64,000 nucleotides of DNA, taken from positions 2,108,001-2,172,000 of the forward strand of contig NZ_QBKS01000001.1 of assembly GCF_003054285.1 (NCBI RefSeq). Direction: 5' to 3'. The position numbers and the translations under genes are program-made. The notes beneath the pieces are model-generated. The model was not told the DNA's origin and ran no database searches. It was given only the letters and a program-made list of their open reading frames with translations. This document shows, in pieces, positions 1 to 8,248 of the stretch. This stretch comes from Litoreibacter ponti (GTDB lineage Bacteria; Pseudomonadota; Alphaproteobacteria; Rhodobacterales; Rhodobacteraceae). The stretch's first letter is position 1; every line of letters starts with the position of its first letter.

Positions 1-35
1 GTTAGCAGTTTGCGACGAGAGAAGGTGGCGTCCAT
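1..35 (-). CDS. N-terminal fragment of a Tat-exported protein (cut by window edge)
   Basis: Only the first 11 codons are in the window. Read on the minus strand, an ATG at 35-33 follows a good Shine-Dalgarno (AGGAGA, complement of 42-47) by six bases. The peptide begins MDATFSRRKLL. The SRRKLL stretch matches the twin-arginine signal consensus (S/T-R-R-x-F/L-L/K), so the product is probably exported folded, often with a cofactor. It is divergent from the LysR gene, which makes it the likely regulatory target. The rest of the gene lies outside the window, so its function cannot be named. Confidence 0.6.
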   Translation of the reverse strand, partial: MDATFSRRKLL

Positions 36-80
36 GGGCGGTCTCCTGCTGGCGGGTTGCGCGGATTTTTATCTTTATCT

Positions 81-130
81 TTTCTCATGTCATGCGATGA
101 TTTCTCATCTGATATGTGAGAACTTCTCAT
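81..130. promoter_or_regulatory. Probable LysR-type operator cluster
   Basis: The spacer between the divergent genes holds TTTCTCAT at 81-88 and again exactly 20 bp later at 101-108, and TTCTCAT at 124-130 overlapping the LysR start codon. TTCTCA at 102-107 and TGAGAA at 117-122 form a perfect inverted repeat with a 9-base spacer, the geometry of LysR-family T-N11-A sites. The helical spacing and the overlap with the start codon suggest autoregulation and control of the divergent Tat-substrate gene. This is inference from repeat structure only. Confidence 0.55.
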
Positions 131-980
131 GAGATTGCCAAACATCACCGCGCTGCAAGCGCTCGTCACCTTGGCCCGCGCCGGGTCGGTCACCGCCACG
201 GCAGAGACGCTGTCGGTCACGCAATCGGCAATCTCGCATCAACTCAAGGGATTGGAGGCGCAGTTGGGCTTTCCATTGCTGCTGCGCGACGGCCGCGGCG
301 TGCGCCTGACGGAGCGCGCGCAGCATTACGTGTCTGAGGTCGCACCTGCGTTGGAGACCGTCGCCCGCGCATCACAGCGCGACAGCGTGGGCGGCAGCTT
401 GGTCGTGAACGTGGCCCCGGGCTTTGCCAGCAGCTGGCTCGCGCCGCGCCTGGGCAGCTTCGTGGCGCAGCATCCCGGCCTTGCCCTGCGGGTGAACACG
501 CCGCGCGGCTATGGCGATCTGGGCGGGCGGCGCGATGATCTCTATATCAGCTTCCTGACCGAGGACGAAGCGCCGCCGGGCGCGGTGAAACTGATGGAGG
601 TGTCCTTCTTCCCCGTCGCGGCGCCCTCGCTGGTCGGCGGACAACGCCTGTCGCCGGACGGGCTGGCGCGGCTGCCGCTGCTGCATCTCGACACGCGCAC
701 CGATTGGCAGCGCTGGTTTGCGGCAGGAAAGGCCGCGACCCCCGACACGCCGGGTATCGTTTTCCAAGATTTGCAGATCATGGAGATGGCCGCGCGCGAG
801 GGTCAGGGCGTCAGCCTCGGCGACCGGCTGACCAGCCAACGCGCGCTGGAGCGCGGCGCCCTGATGCAGGTCAGCGAGATCGAGGTCGCGGCCCCCCGCG
901 CCTATTGGCTGGTCGCAGGCAACGGCCCCGAAAGCGACGCGCGCCGGGCCTTTTCAGCTTGGATGTTGGAGGCGATCTAG
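129..980 (+). CDS. LysR-family transcriptional regulator (GcvA-like)
   Basis: The 283-residue length is normal for the family. Residues 4-62 form the winged helix-turn-helix, including ALVTLARAGSVTATAETL and SVTQSAISHQLKGLE. The remainder is the periplasmic-binding-protein-like effector domain, about residues 88-283. The start is the ATG at 129, which overlaps a TTCTCAT operator-like repeat; no strong Shine-Dalgarno is seen. It is divergent from a Tat-substrate gene, the classical arrangement for a LysR regulator and its target. The 3' end shares CTAG with the convergent gene at 977-1324. The effector cannot be predicted. Confidence 0.9.
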   Translation: MRLPNITALQALVTLARAGSVTATAETLSVTQSAISHQLKGLEAQLGFPLLLRDGRGVRLTERAQHYVSEVAPALETVARASQRDSVGGSLVVNVAPGFASSWLAPRLGSFVAQHPGLALRVNTPRGYGDLGGRRDDLYISFLTEDEAPPGAVKLMEVSFFPVAAPSLVGGQRLSPDGLARLPLLHLDTRTDWQRWFAAGKAATPDTPGIVFQDLQIMEMAAREGQGVSLGDRLTSQRALERGALMQVSEIEVAAPRAYWLVAGNGPESDARRAFSAWMLEAI

Positions 981-1324
981 TTCGGCAACAGCGCGACCGG
1001 CGCGTTTTCGTCCCGCTCGAAATCAAGGGCGGGGCCGGTACAGGTCGCCGTGTTGCGCTTGAATTCGAACACGACCGCGTCGCCGTCAAACGAGGTCGCC
1101 ACGACCAGTGCCTGATAGAGATGCCGGCTGCCATCATAGATGTCGACAAGGCCACGCAGGCGCGGGGCCAGATCCTTCGAGATCGCGAAATGGGTCGAGG
1201 TCAGGCGGACTAGCGGGATCATCTCGTCACCCACTTCGACCCGCAAACGGGTCTTCTTCGCCTGTTGCGCGATGCGGGCCTTTGCCAGCTCATCGGCGAC
1301 GTCTTTGGGCAAAAACTCGATCAT
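977..1324 (-). CDS. Conserved hypothetical protein, possibly PilZ-like
   Basis: The product has 115 residues, is soluble and has no signal peptide. The middle (about residues 27-95) reads as a small beta-rich domain with RLRVEVGDEMIPLVRL and GLVDIYDGSRHLYQALVV. A PilZ-like barrel is possible, but the RxxxR and D/NxSxxG c-di-GMP motifs are not convincing. It starts at the ATG complement of 1322-1324 and ends by sharing a CTAG with the convergent LysR gene. It lies 77 bases downstream of cobM on the same strand, so it may be read through from the cob operon, though nothing links it to cobalamin. Confidence 0.6.
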   Translation of the reverse strand: MIEFLPKDVADELAKARIAQQAKKTRLRVEVGDEMIPLVRLTSTHFAISKDLAPRLRGLVDIYDGSRHLYQALVVATSFDGDAVVFEFKRNTATCTGPALDFERDENAPVALLPN

Positions 1325-1401
1325 GGCAGTGATTCTCTATTGCTTTCCCTCGGGGCAGTAGATGGCATGCACAACATTAACATCAAGTTTTTATTACAAT
1401 T

Positions 1402-2172
1402 TTACGAAACACTCACTTTTGGGCGCAACACATGGGGGGTCGCCGGGTCGTAGAGGGCGCTGTCGCGGAAGTCCTTCACCTCGGCCAAGGCGGGGCCCAC
1501 GAGGATCAGCGCGGTGCGGGTGATCTTCTCGGCGCGCACCTTCTCGCGGATATCCGATAGCGTACCGCGCAGGTATTTCTCGTCGGGCCAGGAAGCGCGA
1601 TAAGCGACGATCACCGGGCAATCCGCGCCGTAATACGGGATCAGCTGCCGCTCGATCTCGCGCAAGGCCCGGATGCCGAGATGAATGGCGAGCGTCGCCC
1701 TGGTGCGCGCGAAGTTCTCCAGCGTTTCGCCCGGCGGCATGGAGGTCGATTTCATCGACATCCGGGTCAGGATGATCGACTGCGCCACTTCCGGCACGGT
1801 CAATTCCTGCCCCAGGGCCGCGGCAGCGGCGGCATAGGCGGGCACGCCGGGGATGATCTCGTAGGGGATGCCTTCGGCTTTCAGCCGCCGGATCTGTTCC
1901 GCGATGGCGCCATAAAGCGACGGATCGCCCGAATGCACCCGTGCCACGTCCTCGCCCCGCCCGTGGGCCGCTACGATCTCGGCATGGGTGTCGTCCAAGG
2001 TCATCGGCGCGGTGTCCATGACCCGCGCGCCTTCAGGTGCACCCGCGACGACTTCTGCCGGGACCAGCGAGCCTGCATAAAGACACACCGGACAGCGCGC
2101 GATCACCTTTTGCGCTTTCAGCGTCAGCAGTTCCGGATCGCCCGGACCCGCCCCAATAAAGTAAACCGTCAT
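1402..2172 (-). CDS. cobM: Precorrin-4 C11-methyltransferase
   Basis: CobM transfers a methyl group from SAM to C11 of precorrin-4, giving precorrin-5 in the corrin pathway. The 256-residue length is normal for the family. The N-terminal TVYFIGAGPGDPELLTLKA contains the glycine-rich loop of cobalamin tetrapyrrole methylases. HSGDPSLYGAIAEQIRRL and EIIPGVPAYAAAAAALG are further family blocks. The start ATG overlaps the stop of the upstream cbiG-cobJ by four bases (2169-2172), so translation is likely coupled. It is the last cob gene of this minus-strand operon. Confidence 0.96.
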   Translation of the reverse strand: MTVYFIGAGPGDPELLTLKAQKVIARCPVCLYAGSLVPAEVVAGAPEGARVMDTAPMTLDDTHAEIVAAHGRGEDVARVHSGDPSLYGAIAEQIRRLKAEGIPYEIIPGVPAYAAAAAALGQELTVPEVAQSIILTRMSMKSTSMPPGETLENFARTRATLAIHLGIRALREIERQLIPYYGADCPVIVAYRASWPDEKYLRGTLSDIREKVRAEKITRTALILVGPALAEVKDFRDSALYDPATPHVLRPKVSVS

Positions 2173-4031
2173 GTCCCTGTCTCCATGCGGGAGGGTGGGA
2201 GGGGCGATGGCGCAGCCGAGCGTCTCCCATCCTCCGCCAAATCACCGTCGATTTTGCGAGCATAGCCGCGGGGGGTGAACATGCGCGGCCCCTCTCCCAG
2301 CTGGGCCAGTCGCGAATGGCTCGAGCCCACCAGCACCACGGTCAGCATATCCACCTCGTCCACATCCAGCGCGTCCAGCCTGCGGTAGCGGACGTTTTCC
2401 TCTGGCCGCCCCAAGGACGAGGCAAGCATGACCGGCGTGTCCGCCGGGCGGTGCTGCAGCAAGATGTCCCGCGCTTCCGCCAGCAGCGTGCGGCGGCGCT
2501 TGGAGACGGGATTGTAGAAGGCGATGACGAAGTCGCCCTCGGCGGCGGCGTGCAGCCGCTTGATGATGTCCTCGCGCGGCGTCAGCAGGTCGGACAGCGA
2601 GATCGCGCAGAAATCATGGCCCAATGGCGCGCCCGCGCGCGCGGCAGCCCCTTGCAGGGCGGAAACACCGGGGGTCGAAACCACCTCAACCCGGCGCGCG
2701 GCGTCGGTGACGCCTTGGGCATTTGCATCGCGGTCGAGCAGCTCGAAGACCAGCGCGCCCATCGCATAGATGCCCGCATCGCCCGAACAGATGAGGGCGA
2801 CATTGCGCCCTTCGCCCGCCCGTTCCAGTGCGTAGCGGCAGCGGTCTTCTTCGCCGCCCAGCGGGAAGTCGGAGCGCTGCTTGCCATGGGCCAGCGGCCC
2901 CAACAGATCGATATAAAGCCCGTAGCCCACCAGCTCTTCCGCCTCGGCCACCAAAGTCGAGGCCTCCGGCGTGCGCCAGGAATGCTGCCCCGGCCCGATG
3001 CCGATGATCGACAGCTTGCCGCGCGGGCGGCCCTGCAGCGAGGTGAGCGGCGCGGGGGCGAGCGACAGAGCGCAGGTGGCGTTCGCAGTCTTGCGCTTGG
3101 CGACCAGAAGCGTGCCGTTTGACTGAGCCAATGCGGCGGCCTCCGACACGGAATGGGTGCCGACCTCGGCGAAGACGACATCGGATGGGTTGGCCACGTG
3201 CGGGGTGAGCGCGTCGAGCTCTGACGCGGTGAAGAGCCGGAACGGGCGGTCGAGTGTTTTTGCCAAATTGATGCAGGCGGGCTCGTCGGCCTTCAGGTCA
3301 ATCGTGTTGACGGAATGGACCGCGCCGGGGGCGATACCGGCCCCAGTCAGGGTGTCCATGACCAGCGTTTGCAGCTCTTCCGGCGGGCAATTGCGCGCGC
3401 AGCCGACGCCGAGCGTGACTTGCTGCGGGTGGAATTGCAGGGCGGCGTCAGAAGGAGCCGTTGTGCAGCTGATCGTGATGTCGCCTTTGGGCAGGTCCGC
3501 GAGCCACGGCGCGTCACCGTCGATCCGGGCACCCTCGCCTGACAGCAGCCGCGCCATGACGTCTTTGGCGTTTTCGGGGTTGGCGAGGCGGTAGCCTGCG
3601 GGCGGCTCGTCGAGCGCCACGCCCAAGGCCACGTCGCCCGCGGTGGTGACCGCGGCGGTGGCGTCCAGCGCCTTGGCGATCCGTGCGGCGAGCCGGTTTG
3701 CGCCGCGATGGCCGCCCAAGAGCGGGACGACGACAGCACCATCATCGGAGACCGACAGCACCGGCGGCTCGGTCGTTTTGTCGGCCAGCACCGGGGCCAC
3801 GGCGCGGATCAGGATGCCGCTGGCGCAGACGCCGATGACCGGCGTGCCCGCCTGGAACAGCATGCGCGTGTGATCGAGCGCGTTGGGGAAGAAGATATCC
3901 GCCGTGTCGACCCGCCCCTCGCGACCGTGGACCGCCGCGCCGAGCAGGGCGGCGATGCGGTGGGCCGTGGCTTCCCCCGCGCGGTTGAGGCACAGGACAA
4001 TTGGGTCTCGCGCCCCCGCTTCTATAGCCAT
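2169..4031 (-). CDS. cobJ: CbiG-CobJ fusion: precorrin-5A hydrolase-like plus precorrin-3B C17-methyltransferase
   Basis: One 620-residue frame joins two enzymes. Residues about 10-130 match the CbiG N-terminal region (ADIFFPNALDHTRMLF, VIGVCASGILIRAVAPVL, VVPLLGGHRGANRLA). Residues about 205-322 match the CbiG C-terminal/CobE domain (LGVGCARNCPPEELQ). Residues about 338-590 are CobJ, with the SAM loop SIIGIGPGQH, CSGDAGIYAMG and VSTPGVSALQGAAARAGAPLG. CobJ methylates C17 with ring contraction; CbiG opens the delta-lactone in the early-cobalt route. A proline/serine-rich tail of about 20 residues ends the protein. It overlaps cobI by 10 bases and cobM by 4. The same fusion is, to my knowledge, common in Rhodobacterales. 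Confidence 0.93.
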   Translation of the reverse strand: MAIEAGARDPIVLCLNRAGEATAHRIAALLGAAVHGREGRVDTADIFFPNALDHTRMLFQAGTPVIGVCASGILIRAVAPVLADKTTEPPVLSVSDDGAVVVPLLGGHRGANRLAARIAKALDATAAVTTAGDVALGVALDEPPAGYRLANPENAKDVMARLLSGEGARIDGDAPWLADLPKGDITISCTTAPSDAALQFHPQQVTLGVGCARNCPPEELQTLVMDTLTGAGIAPGAVHSVNTIDLKADEPACINLAKTLDRPFRLFTASELDALTPHVANPSDVVFAEVGTHSVSEAAALAQSNGTLLVAKRKTANATCALSLAPAPLTSLQGRPRGKLSIIGIGPGQHSWRTPEASTLVAEAEELVGYGLYIDLLGPLAHGKQRSDFPLGGEEDRCRYALERAGEGRNVALICSGDAGIYAMGALVFELLDRDANAQGVTDAARRVEVVSTPGVSALQGAAARAGAPLGHDFCAISLSDLLTPREDIIKRLHAAAEGDFVIAFYNPVSKRRRTLLAEARDILLQHRPADTPVMLASSLGRPEENVRYRRLDALDVDEVDMLTVVLVGSSHSRLAQLGEGPRMFTPRGYARKIDGDLAEDGRRSAAPSPLPPSRMETGT

Positions 4032-4723
4032 GGGTCGGCCCCTTTCGTCAGCAAGATCATGGAGAAATATGGCGCCTGCTCCGGCGCGTCGCCCAAGGGC
4101 AGCACGACTTCCTCGGGCAGGGTCGCGCGTTCGATATACATCGCCTGATCGGTCAGGCCGAGCGCGTTGATGACGCCGCGGATTTTCGGCAAGTGGCGAC
4201 CGACCTTCATGATCGCCACGCTTTCGGCCCCGTCGATGCGCGCCCGCAGCTCTGCCTCCGGCAAGGGGCCGGGCAGGATGGTCAGCCGCTCGTTGCGCGC
4301 GGCGAGCGGCATGGCGGCGCGGGCGGCGCAGGCGGTGACCGAGGTCACGCCGGGGATGATCTGCGTGTCGAACTGGCCCGATAGCCGGGCAAAGAGATAC
4401 ATGAAGGAGCCGTAGAAGAACGGATCACCCTCGCAGAGGCAGACGACATCCTCGCCCGCCTCGAGCGCCTCAGCGATCTGCGCGGCCCCGGCATCGTAGG
4501 CCTTCTGGGCGGGTTCGCGTTCGGTGGACATGGGCACGTCCATGCGGATCTCGCGGGCATCCTGTGGGATCAGTCCAGCCGCAATCGCGCGGGCGAAACT
4601 GTCGCCGCCTGCAAGCGTCGGGTATGCGATGACCTTGGCTGCACCGATGAGACGCGCGGCCTTCAGGGTGATCAGCTCGGGGTCGCCCGGGCCAAGCCCC
4701 ACGCCATAAAGTGTGCCGCTCAT
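4022..4723 (-). CDS. cobI: Precorrin-2 C20-methyltransferase
   Basis: CobI methylates precorrin-2 at C20, giving precorrin-3A. The 233-residue product starts MSGTLYGVGLGPGDPELITL, carrying the family's glycine-rich loop. CLCEGDPFFYGSFMYLFARL and IIPGVTSVTACAARAAMPLA are typical blocks. I chose the ATG whose complement is 4721-4723 because it overlaps the cobL stop as ATGA; a start six codons further upstream is also open. The gene overlaps cbiG-cobJ by 10 bases, so it sits in a tightly coupled operon. Confidence 0.95.
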   Translation of the reverse strand: MSGTLYGVGLGPGDPELITLKAARLIGAAKVIAYPTLAGGDSFARAIAAGLIPQDAREIRMDVPMSTEREPAQKAYDAGAAQIAEALEAGEDVVCLCEGDPFFYGSFMYLFARLSGQFDTQIIPGVTSVTACAARAAMPLAARNERLTILPGPLPEAELRARIDGAESVAIMKVGRHLPKIRGVINALGLTDQAMYIERATLPEEVVLPLGDAPEQAPYFSMILLTKGADPWL

Positions 4724-5922
4724 CGCTTCACGAGGCTCCATTGCGTGACGGTCATGGCGGGGCGCCAGCCAGTCATGCGGCCCACGGGTTCTGCCCGCTC
4801 GACGGCGATTTTGACGAGCTGGCCGCTATGGGTCTTGTGGAGCGCCATCAGGATCGCCTCGCTTTCCAGCGTAACCGAATTGGCGACGAGGCGACCCAAG
4901 GGGCGCAGGTTCGCCCATGCGATCTCAAACGTCTCTTCGCTGAGGCCGCCGCCGATGAAGATGGCATCCGGCGCGTCGAGGCCGCTCAGCGCCGCGGGCA
5001 CCTCGCCCTCGATCAGCTCTAACTTGGGCGCACCGAGGGCTAGCGCGTTCTCGGCGGCCATGGCCCGACGATCGGCGCGAGGCTCGATCCCGATGGCGCG
5101 GGCGTAGCGGGCGGCGCGCATCCACTCGATGGCGACCGAGCCGGAGCCGGTGCCAATGTCCCACAAAAGCGCGCCGCGCATGGGCATTAGCTTGGCGACG
5201 GTGGCCGCGCGGACCTCTTGCTTGGTCATGGTGCCGTCGGAGTGGAACAGATCATCGGCCAGTCCCGGTACGCGCGGCAGCAGGGCCGCATTGGGCGCGG
5301 CGATGCAATGCACGGCGAGCGTGTTGAAAGCCGGAACCTCATGCGCCCATGTCGCGGCGATGCCGTCGAAGCGCTGCTCGTCCGCGCCACCCATCGCGGC
5401 CAGCACAGTCATCTGGCTGTCGCCAAAGCCGCGTTCGGTCAGGAAGCGGGCGATCTGGGTCGGGGTCTCCGCCCCGGTGGTCAGGATGATCAACCGCTGA
5501 TCAGGCTGGATGAACGCCACCATCTGGTGCACGGGGCGGCCATGCACGGTAAGGGTTTCGACATCGGCGAGGCTCCACCCCATACGCGCGGCGGTGAGCT
5601 GAAATGCAGAAAGCTGCGGGTGATAGACGATCTGGGACGGATCAATCGCGCGTCCGATGCGCGCGCCGACGGAGAACCAAAGTGGATCGCCCGTGGCAAG
5701 TACGACGACGCGGCGGCCTTGCAGGTCTTTAAGCTGGTCGATCAGCGCGTCAAAGGGCGAAGGCCAGGCGAGGCGCTCGGCAGAGACCGCGTGGGACAGC
5801 TGGTGGTGGCGCTCGCCGCCGATGATCACCTCTGCCGCTTCGACCACGGCGCGGGTGGCGGGGGTGAGCCCGTCGAGCCCGTCCTCGCCGATGCCTACGA
5901 TGTGCAGCCACTTGTCGCTCAT
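4720..5922 (-). CDS. cobL: Precorrin-6Y C5,15-methyltransferase (decarboxylating)
   Basis: CobL methylates C5 and C15 of precorrin-6Y and decarboxylates the ring C acetate, giving precorrin-8. The 400-residue length fits the fused CbiE-CbiT form. The N-terminal half (IVGIGEDGLDGLTPATRAVV, VLATGDPLWFSVGARIGRAI) is the CbiE-type methylase. The C-terminal half (about 215-400), with LLWDIGTGSGSVAIEWMRAA, is the Rossmann-like CbiT methyltransferase. It overlaps cobH and cobI by four bases each, indicating translational coupling. Confidence 0.95.
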   Translation of the reverse strand: MSDKWLHIVGIGEDGLDGLTPATRAVVEAAEVIIGGERHHQLSHAVSAERLAWPSPFDALIDQLKDLQGRRVVVLATGDPLWFSVGARIGRAIDPSQIVYHPQLSAFQLTAARMGWSLADVETLTVHGRPVHQMVAFIQPDQRLIILTTGAETPTQIARFLTERGFGDSQMTVLAAMGGADEQRFDGIAATWAHEVPAFNTLAVHCIAAPNAALLPRVPGLADDLFHSDGTMTKQEVRAATVAKLMPMRGALLWDIGTGSGSVAIEWMRAARYARAIGIEPRADRRAMAAENALALGAPKLELIEGEVPAALSGLDAPDAIFIGGGLSEETFEIAWANLRPLGRLVANSVTLESEAILMALHKTHSGQLVKIAVERAEPVGRMTGWRPAMTVTQWSLVKR

Positions 5923-6557
5923 TGGGTGTCCTCCGGCAGGCCCGCGGCGAGCGCGTTCACCGCGGCCGACGCGATGGCGGAGCCGCCTTTGCGGCCGCGG
6001 AGAGCGACGAAATCGCAGCCGCGCGGGTTCGCGGCAAGCTCTGCCTTGCTTTCTGCGGCCCCGACGAAGCCCACAGGGAAGCCAAGGATCACGGCAGGCA
6101 TGGGCGCGCCCTGGTCGAGCCGTTCGAGCAGGTGGAACAGCGCGGTGGGCGCGTTACCAATGGCGACGATGGCACCGTCGAGATGGGCATCCCACAGCTC
6201 GACCGCCGCCGCGGAACGGGTGTTTTCGATCTCCCTGGCGCGGTCGGGCACGGAGGGATCATTGAGCGTGACGATGACGTCGTTATTCGCGGGTAGATAG
6301 CGGCGGATGATGCCAGCGGCGACCATTTCGCAGTCGCACAGGATCGGTTTGCCGGATGTCAGGGCGGCGTGGCCGGCGGTATAGGCGTCCTCAGAAAAAG
6401 CGAGTCGGTCGGCAATCTCGACCATGCCGCAGGCGTGGATGACCCGCGTGGCGAGCGCATCGAGCCCGCGGGGGAAGCGCGCGAGATTCGCCTCTGCCCG
6501 GACGGTGGCGAAGCTCTGTGCGTAGATCGCGGCGGGGTCTTTTTCGTAGGGACGCAT
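5919..6557 (-). CDS. cobH: Precorrin-8X methylmutase
   Basis: CobH moves the methyl group from C11 to C12 of precorrin-8X, producing hydrogenobyrinic acid. The 212-residue product shows family blocks IYAQSFATVRAEANLARFP near the N terminus, IHACGMVEIADRLAFS (containing the expected catalytic-type histidine) and PAVILGFPVGFVGAAESK. It follows cbiX after a 95-base spacer containing two perfect palindromes, and its stop overlaps the cobL start. This spacer is the only sizeable gap inside the operon. Confidence 0.95.
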   Translation of the reverse strand: MRPYEKDPAAIYAQSFATVRAEANLARFPRGLDALATRVIHACGMVEIADRLAFSEDAYTAGHAALTSGKPILCDCEMVAAGIIRRYLPANNDVIVTLNDPSVPDRAREIENTRSAAAVELWDAHLDGAIVAIGNAPTALFHLLERLDQGAPMPAVILGFPVGFVGAAESKAELAANPRGCDFVALRGRKGGSAIASAAVNALAAGLPEDTQ

Positions 6558-6567
6558 GGCTCAGGTG

Positions 6568-6617
6568 GCCATTTTCTTATGAAGAAAATGGCGCAGAGTT
6601 TTCAGAAAACTCTGCGC
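6568..6617. repeat. Two overlapping perfect palindromes between cbiX and cobH
   Basis: GCCATTTTC (6568-6576) pairs with GAAAATGGC (6584-6592) around a 7-base loop. GCGCAGAGTTTT (6591-6602) pairs with AAAACTCTGCGC (6606-6617) around CAG. The two stems share bases 6591-6592, so they compete at the edge. They lie just after cbiX and before cobH on the transcribed minus strand. A role in mRNA processing, differential stability or partial termination is plausible. No long T run follows on the minus strand, so a classic terminator is unlikely. Confidence 0.75.
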
Positions 6618-6648
6618 CTCCGGCGGGAGTATTTTTGCCAAAACGAAG
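6618..6648 (+). repeat. Dispersed intergenic element, copy 1
   Basis: This 31-bp stretch, starting CTCCGGCGGGAGTATTTTTG and ending CCAAAACGAAG, directly abuts the palindromes. Its core at 6627-6648 recurs exactly, inverted, at 29106-29127. A shortened variant sharing CTTCG and TCCCGCCGGAGGC lies at 20089-20116. It looks like a small species-level or order-level intergenic repeat. Confidence 0.7.
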
Positions 6649-6652
6649 CCCA

Positions 6653-7858
6653 TTATGCCTTCGTCTTCCGCGCGCTTTCGGGGCCGTGCGGGTGCTTGGC
6701 ATGGGGGTATGGCGCGTGGTGATGGTGGTCGTGATCATGGGAATGATCATGACCGTGGTGGTGATGGTGATGGTCGTGCTTGTCCTGCATCTCCAACCGG
6801 CACAAACCAGTGCAGAACGTGTCGCAGAGCGCGCAATCGGCCACGTTGGAGCCGGGGGCGGACGCGCCCTGGCCTTCGACATGGTGGTGGTGGCTTTCCT
6901 GGATCGCGCCGACCTCTGCCTCGAACCCCAGGACCTGCACACGGTATTTACACAAGACGCAGGTTGGCGGTGGCACGTCGCCAAAGGCGGGATGCCCGGC
7001 ACGAGCCTCAGCCGGGATCACCATGGGCGCGCCATCCTCGGTGGCGAGCACTTGCGTGCGGTACGCGCAAGTGCCGCAATTGGGGGGCGGGTTGGCGCCC
7101 ATCTGTTCACGCACGCGCTCGGCGAACGTTTCGAGCACCTTGTCGTGGTCGTTGAGATAGCCCGCCTTGACGAATTCGATACCGGGGTGCTGCGCCGCAA
7201 CCTGATCGGTGAAGCCGTAGATGCGGTCAATCAGGATGCCGGTGAACAGGAAATACGGGAAGACCACGATGCGCTTGTAGCCGAGCTTTGCGGCATGGGT
7301 CAGGCAGGGCTCGACCAGTGGAAAAGTGACGCCGGAATAGCCCACTTCCAGCCAGCCGAGGCCGAGACCTTCCTGTAGCATCCGGGCGATCTTGGCGACG
7401 TTTCCATTGGCGTCCGGATCGGACGCGCCACGGCCAATGACGACGAGGCAGGTTTCCTCGTTCGGGACATGGGATTTGGCGTTGGCCTGGGTCAGCGCGT
7501 CCTCGATCCGGGCGGCGGCGGCGGCGATCATCTTCGGGTCCACGCCCAGCTCGCGACCATAGCTGATCTCGATCCCGTGTTTGGCGGCATAGGTGTTGAG
7601 CACCGTTGGGATGTCGTTCTTGGCGTGCATCGCGGCAAAGAGCATGCCGGGCACGGCGAGGATCTTCTCGCAGCCGCTTTCGCGCAGCTTGTCGAGCCCG
7701 TCGCGGATCACCGGGTTGGCAAATTCGAGATAGCCGTATTCGACCTGCCATTCGGGCGGGAAATGCGCGGGCAGCTTTTCGGCCAGGACCGAGAATTCGT
7801 CCACTGCGGCCTGGCTGCGCGAGCCATGGCCGCAGATCATCACGCCGATCTTGCTCAT
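6653..7858 (-). CDS. cbiX: CbiX-type cobaltochelatase, long form with Cys motifs and His-rich tail
   Basis: CbiX inserts cobalt into sirohydrochlorin in the early-cobalt pathway; relatives insert iron or nickel. The 401-residue product opens MSKIGVMICGHGSRSQAAVD with the chelatase GHGSR motif and has a second chelatase half (LVVIGRGASDPDANGNVAKI). The C-terminal quarter carries CGTCAYRTQVL, TCVLCKYRVQVLG and CALCDTFCTGLC, then an extreme His/Asp run. Known long CbiX proteins have a His-rich region and an Fe-S MxCxxC segment, so these are probably metal and Fe-S sites. The start at 7858 is chosen from homology and the ATGA overlap with the upstream small gene; an arginine-rich in-frame extension is rejected. 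Confidence 0.88.
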   Translation of the reverse strand: MSKIGVMICGHGSRSQAAVDEFSVLAEKLPAHFPPEWQVEYGYLEFANPVIRDGLDKLRESGCEKILAVPGMLFAAMHAKNDIPTVLNTYAAKHGIEISYGRELGVDPKMIAAAAARIEDALTQANAKSHVPNEETCLVVIGRGASDPDANGNVAKIARMLQEGLGLGWLEVGYSGVTFPLVEPCLTHAAKLGYKRIVVFPYFLFTGILIDRIYGFTDQVAAQHPGIEFVKAGYLNDHDKVLETFAERVREQMGANPPPNCGTCAYRTQVLATEDGAPMVIPAEARAGHPAFGDVPPPTCVLCKYRVQVLGFEAEVGAIQESHHHHVEGQGASAPGSNVADCALCDTFCTGLCRLEMQDKHDHHHHHHGHDHSHDHDHHHHAPYPHAKHPHGPESARKTKA

Positions 7859-8067
7859 GCGGTTTCCTCTTCCTCGGCCTGCTCTTCCGGCTCTGCCTGC
7901 TCGTCCTTCTTGCCTTTCAGCGCGCCCCACAGGCTGGCGGCCAGAGCGGCCCCCAAAGCGGCACCTGCGACCCAGTGATCATGGCCGGCGAGCTCGCCGA
8001 AGTGGCCGACATGGGCCGCGGCGGGCATGGCGGAAAGCATCAAGAAGAAAACAAGGAAGCGGGTCAT
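7855..8067 (-). CDS. Small membrane protein of the DUF6732 type
   Basis: The 70-residue product begins MTRFLVFFLMLSAMPAAAHV, a signal peptide or first membrane segment with a likely cleavage after AAA. It continues with HVGHFGELAGHDH, a second hydrophobic stretch (WVAGAALGAALAASLWGAL) and a short acidic tail. The histidines just after the signal peptide suggest metal contact at the periplasmic face. It is the first gene of the cbiX-cob operon and its stop overlaps the cbiX start. It could help cobalt supply, but this is inferred from position only. Confidence 0.75.
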   Translation of the reverse strand: MTRFLVFFLMLSAMPAAAHVGHFGELAGHDHWVAGAALGAALAASLWGALKGKKDEQAEPEEQAEEEETA

Positions 8068-8219
8068 ATCGGGCGCGGGCCTTTCATCCGGTGTCACGTG
8101 GTGAAGAGGCCGGAGCGGGTGCCCGGTTTCCTGACGATGCTGCCTTTCGATCCCCTGATTGGGTCAATCGGCGGGCGGCCAACCTCTCTGGGGCGCGGGG
8201 CCCCTCGTCTACGATTCGA

Positions 8220-8248
8220 CTTATATGTCTCGCGTCCGCGTCCCGCAA
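8220..8248 (-). promoter_or_regulatory. Candidate promoter of the cbiX-cob operon
   Basis: On the minus strand TTGCGG (complement of 8243-8248) and TATAAG (complement of 8220-8225) are separated by 17 bases, a sigma-70-like arrangement. Transcription would begin near 8212, leaving a leader of about 145 nucleotides before the 8067 start. The leader contains a B12-box-like stretch (complement of 8120-8135) but not the other conserved elements of a cobalamin riboswitch. Confidence 0.35.
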
